Shown one piece after another: positions 44,057-52,300 of a DNA stretch of 64,000 bases. The stretch is from an uncultured Muribaculaceae bacterium (GTDB lineage: Bacteria; Bacteroidota; Bacteroidia; Bacteroidales; Muribaculaceae): positions 1 to 64,000 of the forward strand of contig CALUMH010000005.1 in NCBI GenBank assembly GCA_944321685.1. Reading direction: 5' to 3'. Position 1 is the first letter of the stretch, and every line of letters starts with the position of its first letter. The translations under genes were made by a program, and so were the position numbers. The notes beneath the pieces were generated by a model. That model was not told where the DNA came from, made no database searches, and worked only from the letters and a program-made list of their open reading frames with translations.

Positions 44057-44447
44057 TGCGTGGCTCGTTATCCTGCTGCTGTTTGTGTGGGCAGTCTCGT
44101 CGTTGCCTTTCGTCGTGACTGATAGCACTTCGGCATCATCATGGGTGATATCGGTAATTGTGACATTGCTGTTTGTGGTAATTTTTTATATGCTGTTTTC
44201 CATCCGTTACATAATTGATGGTAATACACTGACGGTAAAAGACGGTTTTTTAAGTAAAGATGACTACGATATACGGCAGATAAAAAGCATCAAGCCCACG
44301 GGCAATGCGCTCGCCTCGCCGGCAGCATCGCTCGACAGGCTCGAAATCAGGTTCGCCAACAACCGCGAAACGCTGCTGATTTCGCCTAAAGACAAACAAG
44401 GGTTCATCACCCACATTTGCCAAATTAATACCAATGTGGTGTGTTAA
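44025..44447 (+). CDS. Small membrane protein with PH-like domain (copy B)
   Basis: 140 residues. No ATG is suitable; the frame opens with GTG 44025 inside the end of the preceding gene, and the protein then reads YRSKVDAWLVILLLFVWAVSS, the counterpart of YGSKVDAWIIILVLCSLAIT in copy A. The second half matches strongly (ALASPAASLDRLEIRF, ISPKDKQGFITHICQINTN), while the membrane part is more divergent. The cytoplasmic PH-like domain could bind membrane or partner proteins; I infer nothing further. Confidence 0.72.
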   Translation: MAAVVYRSKVDAWLVILLLFVWAVSSLPFVVTDSTSASSWVISVIVTLLFVVIFYMLFSIRYIIDGNTLTVKDGFLSKDDYDIRQIKSIKPTGNALASPAASLDRLEIRFANNRETLLISPKDKQGFITHICQINTNVVC

Positions 44448-44464
44448 ATAAGAAGTAAATATTC

Positions 44465-45322
44465 ATGGATAATAAGAAAATCAGGTTCTCGACAGATGTC
44501 TATTGGTCGGTGGGCGTATGGGTAGCAATGTCGCTGTTCATGCTTGCCGACAGGTGGTTTGCTTTTCTGCCTGCAGAGGCCGATTGGGTATATGTGAGTT
44601 GTATGTCGCTCAGCCTGTTGACGGCTTTCGATGTTTACAGGTGCTACAAGGCGGCACAGAAGGGCGGTTGCCGCATTGCAACTGCTGTTGACTTGCCGTG
44701 GGCATTGGTGCTGCTTGCCGGCGTGTTGTGGCTGTCGGTGTCGGCGCAGATTTCGGCATTGAGGCAAATTGAGGTTGCAGGACTTCTCGACATGGTATGT
44801 TTAGTGCTTAACCTATGGTTTATTCTCGGCTTGATGGGTAAGCGCAGATATGCCACCGGCGATGGCGATGCCGCAACGGTTGACGCATTTGAATACACGT
44901 TGCCTGCCGGTCGGTCGTCGGCATTGTCGGCTGTGCGTAAGGCGTTGTCATATATCGAATACTTCTCGCTTGTGGTGTTCCTTGCGGTGCTTGGGTACGT
45001 GCTGATGGAGAAGGGCAACATAGTGGTTGCCGCAGTGGTTTTCGTGTTGGCGCTTGTGGTGCTTGTTGTGGAAATCAAGATGTGCCTGCCGAGCAACTCC
45101 ACTGCCACGCGCATAGGATATTGCCGCCCTTTGGGCAACCCTGCGCTTGATGTGATGTGCATAGGCCTTGGCATAGCCACGGCAGCCGTCGGGCCGATGT
45201 GGCTCGGGGCGATGCTGCTTGTGTTTTTTGTAGCCGACCTGCTACTGTGGGCAGTTGTGCGATGGAAAATAGTTAAAAGATGTGGCTATATTTGGAATAA
45301 GTGTAATAAGGTGAGCCGTTGA
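44465..45322 (+). CDS. Multi-pass membrane protein of unknown function
   Basis: 285 residues. About eight hydrophobic segments: near 15-32, 40-54, 78-95, 106-124, 160-185, 187-205, and two in 228-265. Pairs of helices are linked by short basic loops (YRCYKAAQKGGCRIA; MGKRRYATGDGD). No known family recognised. The final codons (KVSR and stop) lie in a stretch that is homologous to the start of the 43640 gene (45310 on), so the original C-terminus may have been replaced when the duplicated block recombined. Same direction as the PH-like genes, 17 bases after copy B. Confidence 0.65.
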   Translation: MDNKKIRFSTDVYWSVGVWVAMSLFMLADRWFAFLPAEADWVYVSCMSLSLLTAFDVYRCYKAAQKGGCRIATAVDLPWALVLLAGVLWLSVSAQISALRQIEVAGLLDMVCLVLNLWFILGLMGKRRYATGDGDAATVDAFEYTLPAGRSSALSAVRKALSYIEYFSLVVFLAVLGYVLMEKGNIVVAAVVFVLALVVLVVEIKMCLPSNSTATRIGYCRPLGNPALDVMCIGLGIATAAVGPMWLGAMLLVFFVADLLLWAVVRWKIVKRCGYIWNKCNKVSR

Positions 45323-45395
45323 CGATAGCAATGCTTTTGCAGGAAATCACGTTGCCGTATGCCGGATATGGGAGTATCATAATTCCGACATTGTA

Positions 45396-45417
45396 GAGAC
45401 AATGTGCACATCGTCTC
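45396..45417 (+). repeat. 22-bp imperfect palindrome
   Basis: GAGACAATGTGCACATCGTCTC has one mismatched pair and is preceded by GTA, giving the same GTAGAGAC edge as the element at 40188. It lies 46 bases upstream of the second copy of the 52-bp repeat, inside the decayed gene block. Confidence 0.55.
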
Positions 45418-45463
45418 GATGATGGTAACAACTGATTTGCAATATTTTATATAATGTGATATA

Positions 45464-45515
45464 GTTGTAAAGACGCAAAATTTTGCGTCTTTATAGAGGC
45501 AAAATCGCATTTTGA
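45464..45515 (+). repeat. Palindromic intergenic repeat, copy 2
   Basis: 52 bp with a perfect 26-bp palindrome at 45468-45493 (TAAAGACGCAAAA / TTTTGCGTCTTTA), then CAAAAT-cgc-ATTTTG. It matches copy 1 at 20657-20708 in 49 of 52 positions. Shape and placement (intergenic, dispersed) fit REP-like elements. Confidence 0.8.
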
Positions 45516-45715
45516 TACCCCCTCATTGAGTGATGGCTGGCAACTGGATTAAGGTCTAGCTAACATGACGGCAGTTCTTGAGATGCTTTTTCGGTTCAAA
45601 CATGACCGATGCCGCTGTTATTCTTGATAATCGTAAAAGGCTGCTGATTTCACCCAAAAACAAACAAGATTTCATCAACCACACCACGAAGGAAATCGAG
45701 AAAAAAATCAAGGCA

Positions 45716-47921
45716 GTTATGATTTGCTTTCAAATTTGTATTTTTGTATTGGATGCTACACCTGCGTGAACAATACGCTGTCATGCCCTTGAGTTGTGAT
45801 TTGCTTTCAAATTTGTATTTTTGTATTGGGTGATACACCTCTTATAATTATACTTGTTCGTCTGAGTAGGTTGTGATTTGCTTTCAAATTTGTATTTTTG
45901 TATTGGGTGATACACCCTGATTTTCACGCTGATTAACCACGTTGCCGTTGTGATTTGCTTTCAAATTTGTATTTTTGTATTGGGTGATACACCCATCATA
46001 TAAGGGTTAAGACCAGCTTCAACGTTGTGATTTGCTTTCAAATTTGTATTTTTGTATTGGGTGATACACCAACACGTTCATGTACTTTTGAAGCAAGTTC
46101 GTTGTGATTTGCTTTCAAATTTGTATTTTTGTATTGGGTGATACACCTCCAGATTGAGCAATCTCCTTATAGCGCTGGTTGTGATTTGCTTTCAAATTTG
46201 TATTTTTGTATTGGGTGATACACCTGTTCAAAATACCCAAATTAATGTCGTTATGTTGTGATTTGCTTTCAAATTTGTATTTTTGTATTGGGTGATACAC
46301 CCCAAAATAATTTTCATCATTACCTCCTATTGTTGTGATTTGCTTTCAAATTTGTATTTTTGTATTGGGTGATACACCATATACGCAAAAAAGGGTACGC
46401 CATAAGATGTTGTGATTTGCTTTCAAATTTGTATTTTTGTATTGGGTGATACACCTCATCCGGCCAAAAACTGAACACCGTACAGGTTGTGATTTGCTTT
46501 CAAATTTGTATTTTTGTATTGGGTGATACACCTAAGCCATTGTGCATGAGATTGCAGACGAGGTTGTGATTTGCTTTCAAATTTGTATTTTTGTATTGGG
46601 TGATACACCTTTCGGACGATGACAGGAATTCAGATTATGGTTGTGATTTGCTTTCAAATTTGTATTTTTGTATTGGGTGATACACCCGTACCGCAATGCA
46701 GTGTTTGCTGTAATTCGTTGTGATTTGCTTTCAAATTTGTATTTTTGTATTGGGTGATACACCATCAAGATAGTATCGCCATCGAAGCCCTGCGTTGTGA
46801 TTTGCTTTCAAATTTGTATTTTTGTATTGGGTGATACACCCTACGCTTTCAATTTCTTTGCCATCAACTGGTTGTGATTTGCTTTCAAATTTGTATTTTT
46901 GTATTGGGTGATACACCGTTGACCATTTCTATTATCAAATACTCTATGTTGTGATTTGCTTTCAAATTTGTATTTTTGTATTGGGTGATACACCGCAGCC
47001 CCGATGTCAAGGCCTCGCCATTGTGTTGTGATTTGCTTTCAAATTTGTATTTTTGTATTGGGTGATACACCCGATCGGTATCCCGATTGGCTATATCTTG
47101 CGTTGTGATTTGCTTTCAAATTTGTATTTTTGTATTGGGTGATACACCTGAAGTATGCAAATATAACAAAATGCAAGAGTTGTGATTTGCTTTCAAATTT
47201 GTATTTTTGTATTGGGTGATACACCAAATTTATATTGGATAGTCCATTGCTGAATCGTTGTGATTTGCTTTCAAATTTGTATTTTTGTATTGGGTGATAC
47301 ACCACTTGCGTGAGTTTTAGCACGAGGAATGTAGGTTGTGATTTGCTTTCAAATTTGTATTTTTGTATTGGGTGATACACCATAAAATTCATTTACGACA
47401 ACTTGAAAGCGGTTGTGATTTGCTTTCAAATTTGTATTTTTGTATTGGGTGATACACCCGCTTGGTAAGGATAATCTCGGCCATTATCGTTGTGATTTGC
47501 TTTCAAATTTGTATTTTTGTATTGGGTGATACACCCCATCTGGGGCAATGTACCTGTAATAGTCAGTTGTGATTTGCTTTCAAATTTGTATTTTTGTATT
47601 GGGTGATACACCCGACGGTGACGATACCTTTCTCTGAAACTTCGTTGTGATTTGCTTTCAAATTTGTATTTTTGTATTGGGTGATACACCCGATAACCGT
47701 GCCTTTCCAACAGCGCGGCAGTTGTGATTTGCTTTCAAATTTGTATTTTTGTATTGGGTGATACACCAAGTGCTGTCGCCGTATGTCTCCAAAGGGAGTT
47801 GTGATTTGCTTTCAAATTTGTATTTTTGTATTGGGTGATACACCGAGAAATATTTTTTGACAACCCCGAACTGCGTTGTGATTTGCTTTCAAATTTGTAT
47901 TTTTGTATTGGGTGATACACC
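45716..47921 (+). CRISPR. Type II-C CRISPR array, 29 repeats of 47 bp, 28 spacers
   Basis: Repeats start at 45716, 45793, 45870, 45947, 46024 and so on to 47875; I followed all 29. The repeat begins GTTGTGATTTGCTTTC, has TTTGTATTTTTGTATTGGG in the middle and ends TGATACACC. Spacers are 30 bp, except 31 bp after repeats 20, 21 and 25. Repeats 2-29 are identical by eye; repeat 1 differs at positions 4 (G to A), 38 (G to A) and 41 (A to C), marking it as the old end. Orientation by homology to other II-C repeats (GTTGT at the 5' end) puts the crRNA sense on the plus strand. Each repeat contains a promoter (see separate entry). The cas genes lie to the right on the opposite strand. Confidence 0.98.
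45794..45823 (+). promoter_or_regulatory. Promoter inside each CRISPR repeat (shown for repeat 2)
   Basis: In repeat 2, TTG (repeat positions 2-4) is followed after 19 bp by TATTTTTG (positions 24-31), a match to the Bacteroidota -33/-7 consensus. The same bases recur in repeats 2-29. A start about 5-7 bases after the -7 box falls at repeat positions 36-38, some 10 bases before the spacer. In repeat 1 the -33 TTG is changed to TTA. Confidence 0.65.
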
Positions 47922-47998
47922 ACAATCGTGGAAATTAACTCAAATACAGAGAGTTGTGAATACTTTTAGAAATGGTTAAAAGCCCAATTATCGACAAT

Positions 47999-48024
47999 AA
48001 AACTCACTCTTGAAAGTGAGTTTT
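47999..48024. terminator. Bidirectional terminator between array and cas2
   Basis: AAAACTCACT (47999-48008) pairs perfectly with AGTGAGTTTT (48015-48024), loop CTTGAA. A T-run follows the stem on both strands. It can end plus-strand array transcripts and the minus-strand cas operon. The surrounding 47922-48090 holds no gene; a 7-base GTTGTGA at 47953 stands 31 bases after the last repeat. Confidence 0.8.
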
Positions 48025-48090
48025 TGTCGTTTAAAGGAAATTGTATTACCGAGAATAAGTGATATTGATTGGTTAAACAATCTGAACAGA

Positions 48091-48432
48091 TTAAAATAAT
48101 TCCAATTGCTGACCAGGAGTGTTAACCGCAGCCGGTTTAGTTCCATAGAAAAGTTCAATGTCGGCAAATTGCTTGTCGGTGATGCAGATTATGCACACTT
48201 TTCCCGTTGGTGGCAAAAATGATTTCACACGGCGAATGTGTGCATTGGCATTCTCCTTACTCATGGTGTGCCTGATGTAAATTGAAAATTGAAACATGGT
48301 AAAACCATCCTCAACAAGCCGTTTGCGAAACAAGGCATAAGCTTTGCGCTCTTTCTTGGTTTCGGTTGGCAAATCAAAGAGGACAAGAACCCACATAATG
48401 CGATATTTGCTTATTCTATCGTCATATACCAT
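48091..48432 (-). CDS. cas2: CRISPR-associated endonuclease-like Cas2
   Basis: 113 residues from ATG 48432, which overlaps the cas1 stop by one base (TAATG). Ferredoxin-like Cas2 fold: YRIMWVLVLFDLPTETKKERK with the conserved Asp near 20, FRKRLVEDGFTMFQFSIYIRH, VKSFLPPTGKVCIICITDKQF. In the type II form Cas2 is a structural part of the Cas1-Cas2 integrase that inserts new spacers. It is the last gene of the cas operon and lies next to the array end where new spacers should enter. Confidence 0.96.
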   Translation of the reverse strand: MVYDDRISKYRIMWVLVLFDLPTETKKERKAYALFRKRLVEDGFTMFQFSIYIRHTMSKENANAHIRRVKSFLPPTGKVCIICITDKQFADIELFYGTKPAAVNTPGQQLELF

Positions 48433-49346
48433 TACACCAACGGATAGGCTATACGCCGTAATTCACCGGCAAAACATTTATACAATGATGATGTTGTGAG
48501 GTCGGCAGCAACCATAAGCGGATGTGTTTTGCCTCCCATAGTAACGTCAATCATGGGAATTGCAAGCAATTCGGCTTTCATTTCCTTGGTTATATCGTCG
48601 AGGTCGTCAAGCGGAGCATACCGATGATACATATCAAACACAAGCCTGTCAACATATGGGCGGTACGGCTCCATCACATCATCGGCAAGGCAAAAGGCAT
48701 TATAGCGGTTGTGATGATGTATGCCAAGTGTCGGCAACAAGCCGCTGCCGACAAGCGAGCGGGCAATCACCGCCCGAAGGATGGCATAGCCGTAGTTGAG
48801 CAAATTATTTGGCGGCAAACCATCGCGACCGCGTGTAAAGCCCTCGACAGCCGCATACATGCACTTCCAATAATAAGCTGCGGCACGAGCTTCCATATTT
48901 TCGGAATCGCCACTTTTCACATCATCAACCCAACGATGCATGCACGGATGCTTCTCGCCAAGGCAGGCCTCAAGTATGACAGCTTGATTTTTAATCTTGC
49001 ATTTCACCGTCTGTTGCCACAACTGCTTTAGCAACGGTACCGATGCCGATATCTGTTTGCGGAACCGCTCGTTTTGTATCGTATTCCCATTAAGCGGCAA
49101 CAGTAATCCGGCAGGCATGTGCTTACCATCGCAAGTCACCAAAGCACAATTATTGGCAAGCAAGGCATCCACCACACCCGAGGTGAAAGTGATTTGCGGG
49201 TTGTCGATTATGACAACACCAAGATCCTCGATGGGGCGAGTCACAGTATCTTCTCCTCCGTCGGGTAACAGTCTCTTAATCACCAATTGCTGCAACCTTA
49301 ACGACAACCGTGCCGGATTACCAAAATACAAAGTCTTCTTAATCAT
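48432..49346 (-). CDS. cas1: CRISPR-associated integrase Cas1
   Basis: 304 residues, starting MIKKTLYFGNPARLSLRLQQL, the usual beginning of type II Cas1. N-terminal beta domain with VVIIDNPQITFTSGVVDALL and a C-terminal helical catalytic domain: the metal ligands should be Glu in ENMEARAAAYYW (about 152), His in TLGIHHHNRYNAF (about 205-207) and the acidic cluster DVMEPYRPYVDRLVF (about 219-232). It catalyses spacer integration with Cas2. The ATG overlaps the cas9 stop by 4 bases, so cas9-cas1-cas2 are translationally coupled. There is no csn2 or cas4, which defines subtype II-C. Confidence 0.97.
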   Translation of the reverse strand: MIKKTLYFGNPARLSLRLQQLVIKRLLPDGGEDTVTRPIEDLGVVIIDNPQITFTSGVVDALLANNCALVTCDGKHMPAGLLLPLNGNTIQNERFRKQISASVPLLKQLWQQTVKCKIKNQAVILEACLGEKHPCMHRWVDDVKSGDSENMEARAAAYYWKCMYAAVEGFTRGRDGLPPNNLLNYGYAILRAVIARSLVGSGLLPTLGIHHHNRYNAFCLADDVMEPYRPYVDRLVFDMYHRYAPLDDLDDITKEMKAELLAIPMIDVTMGGKTHPLMVAADLTTSSLYKCFAGELRRIAYPLV

Positions 49347-52300
49347 AATAACAATGAAATATTCCCTAAGCGATCAACGCTTAATGGTAAACATACTTCC
49401 TTTATCATTTCACCAGTCCATGCTCTTTGGGCTTTGTTATTGCTTCCTAATTCAACCGTATCCTTAATTGGCTGAGCAACATAAAATGGGATAAAATATC
49501 CTTCATTTCCTGTACAACTTACCATCTTATATATTCTATTTATATCCAACGGCATGGCAATATTCCCACTTTCCAACTCTTGCTTCGTTGGCACATATAC
49601 CAGATCATATGGAGATAACACAAATTTAGGTCGATCACCATTTTTATTTTCCGGTGCAGGGGACAGTCCTTGTTTTAATCGGTTAACAGCAACATTCAAC
49701 GGAATTGTCATAAAACTACGTTTTACAACCATCAACCCGGTTTGTTTATCTTCTTGCGAAGTCTCATACACTGCAAAAAATAGATTGGTTCCTTTGGCAG
49801 CTTCCACATATTTAGATCCTTTATTTCCTCGTTTCCCTACCGGGAATTTGCCTGTGGCTTCCTCATATTTACGCACCTTGTAAATTGGTTGATGAAATTT
49901 CCCATTATTCAAATCTACAATATTATTATTCAGCTGCTCAATACCGTCAGGAGAAAAAGCGCAATTTGGATCACCTCCACATAATTCAAGATGCCTTGAC
50001 AAGATTTTTATTATGCCGGTATCTGATAATTTATTCTCGATAGTATCTTTATCAAAACTCATATCTATAGGTACCCTGCTTGCAAAAGAATCTTGCGAGA
50101 AATAATATACGTTAATTTTTTTCAAATCTACATCTTGCCAAATTTCTTTATTTTCGTCAAAATATTTCTTTATTTGTTTAATGTTCAAGCCTTGTGCAAG
50201 TAACCGGAGTATTATTTTCTTTAAATCTTTATCCACTATTAAAACAGGATTTTTAATAGCCTCATTAAGCGATACCGATTTCGTTTTTCGCAAATTTATT
50301 TTTCCAAAATATGTCTCTGTATGTAATTGTTTACATACTGTCCAATTACGATTCACATTATCACAATTCTCTGACTGGTGTTTATTGCTCGATTTCTTTA
50401 TCACACGCAACTTTTGTTTAAAACTTACAACGATGTTCAATAACATATGATAAGCATCTTGTGTAAAAGTGTTCCATGGCTTTTTGAATCGGTAATTACC
50501 TTTCTTATCTTTTTCACACAATAAATGGCGTAAATCATAACGAGATATTTGTGAACCGCTACGAGCCGACTCGTTATTCAGATAATTTATAATATTTCTG
50601 CTTGTGCAAGCTATAACAATGGCATCCATTGCATGATGACGATGGTCTATACGTTTCTTGCTAAACCCTTTAAGTTGGTCTATAGGTACGTTTGGAATCA
50701 ATCTATTATTGGTATTATATACAGTATAGCACATGGTACCGGTTAACAGGTTCATACGCTTAAAACGATTGATGATAATCTTATTCCACACGTCATCCAG
50801 CCCCCAATCGTTCTTTAAGCGATCGGTAACGGCACCTGTGCTTACAATCACGTTTTTCGAGACATCTTCTTGTTCATCTGCTTCCCTCACTATATTGGAA
50901 AGTAATGATTTTATCAGTTTGCTAATATAACGAGTATCATTAAGTTGCCGTGCCACAAAATCATCAGGAATCTCATTCATCAGCAGCTTCTTCATTTTTT
51001 TGCGGTTTCCTGAATAATGGTCTTTCACAAATTCCTCATATTTTGCAACCGAGAAGATATTAACTGTTTTCTTGTCTCCCAGCTGTACGATTCTATTAGG
51101 ATTGTTACAAATAAATTCATATCCCAGTTGGCTGCCTTTTAATTGGTTTACTTCTGCTTCACAAATTACTTTATTACTGAAGGAGTCGTCATAATAACGT
51201 TCTTTGGGAATGATATGATCTACTTGATATGCATCTGTAAATAATTTGTTTAACGGTATAACCCGGCCTGTATATGGGGAACAATATTTTTGCTCCAGCC
51301 AGCATTTGTACCTTTGAATTTCGGAAGAAGACGGACCTTTACTGTTGACACCGAGTTTTCTGCGTATCTCAAGCATTGCTTCAACATTAGGATCATCTTC
51401 CGAAACATTATCCCATACATAATTCTCATATATGCGCATACGCCTTTGGTGGCTTGGAGAATAAGGTCTCACATTTTCTATGTTAAGTTCGGAATGGATT
51501 GAGAACTCGGTGAGCAAAGCTCTAATTTTAAGGTTGGCATTCTCGTTTTCCTGAATTTGTTTCATCGTCTTGGCTCGTTCTTCGTTTGTCCTTTTCATTG
51601 ACCGTGCCAGTTCCACATGGATTTCATCGATATTCCCTACCTGTTTCCAGATATCTCGTACTACGCGCAATGTTTCTAGAACCACTTGTTCCACAATCGG
51701 GTTCCGCAATGAATTCTGCTTGAAATGTGCTAAAAAGTCATCGATCTCTGATGGAGTTTTCCATGTACAAACTTCAGAAGCTTCGGAATGGCGACCATAA
51801 ACTATATAGCAAGCCAACCACGCAGGCAATCCTCTAAAAGAAGATATATCCTGCAAATTCCTTGCTTTTTCACGTACTTGCATCGTTATATTCTCGTCAT
51901 GCTCTCCTGACAATATTTTCTCAATGCGTTCTCGTGTTCCAATATCTATTGCATCGGCATTCCAATATTTTCCCATTCGCATCAACGGCAACAGTTTTTT
52001 TAATGCTCTTGCCGAATAAGCACCGTAATCTTTCTTGAATGGAGGCATATCTTTGAACGCTTCTACAAAGGAATCTTGTTGTAAATTGTTTTTTACAGCA
52101 AATTTTCGTAATGCAGATTTTAATTCATTCTTATCTGAAATAGAATATAGAATATGCCACAGATCCTCTTCAATCTTATTAGTCAGAAAATCTGTTGATA
52201 TTCCTGTCTTTTCCAATCGTTCAAGAATTTGGCTTCTGGTTTCATTACATGGATACTCTTTATCTTCAACGTAATTCCATCTATACTCTGTCCATTCTTT

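Larger units (their letters stand above)
45310..45683 (+). pseudogene. Decayed copies of the membrane/PH-like gene block
   Basis: 45310-45371 matches the 43640 gene around 43690-43749 (GCCGTTGACGAT.GC.ATGC and TATGCCGGATATG). 45564-45620 matches the same gene around 43845-43915 (GATGCTTTTTCGG, GACCGATGCCGC), and 45630-45683 matches the PH-like genes (CTGCTGATTTC.CC.AAA.ACAAACAAG). All are interrupted by stops and deletions. An intact open stretch of 63 residues at 45578-45769 is a by-product and runs into the first CRISPR repeat. Confidence 0.7.

Noticed and set aside
45578..45769. 63-codon plus-strand frame ending in the first repeat
   Set aside because: A chimera of decayed gene fragments with the first CRISPR repeat at its end; treated as pseudogene remnant.
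45650..47923. Minus-strand open frames through the array repeating YHPIQKYKFESKSQ
   Set aside because: They are the translation of the CRISPR repeat and stay open only because the repeat lacks stops in that frame; repeat length and spacing show it is an array.
47953..47990. tracrRNA located between array and cas2
   Set aside because: Only seven bases agree with the repeat and no anti-repeat long enough for pairing exists; the candidate upstream of cas9 has 20 or more pairs, a promoter and a terminator.
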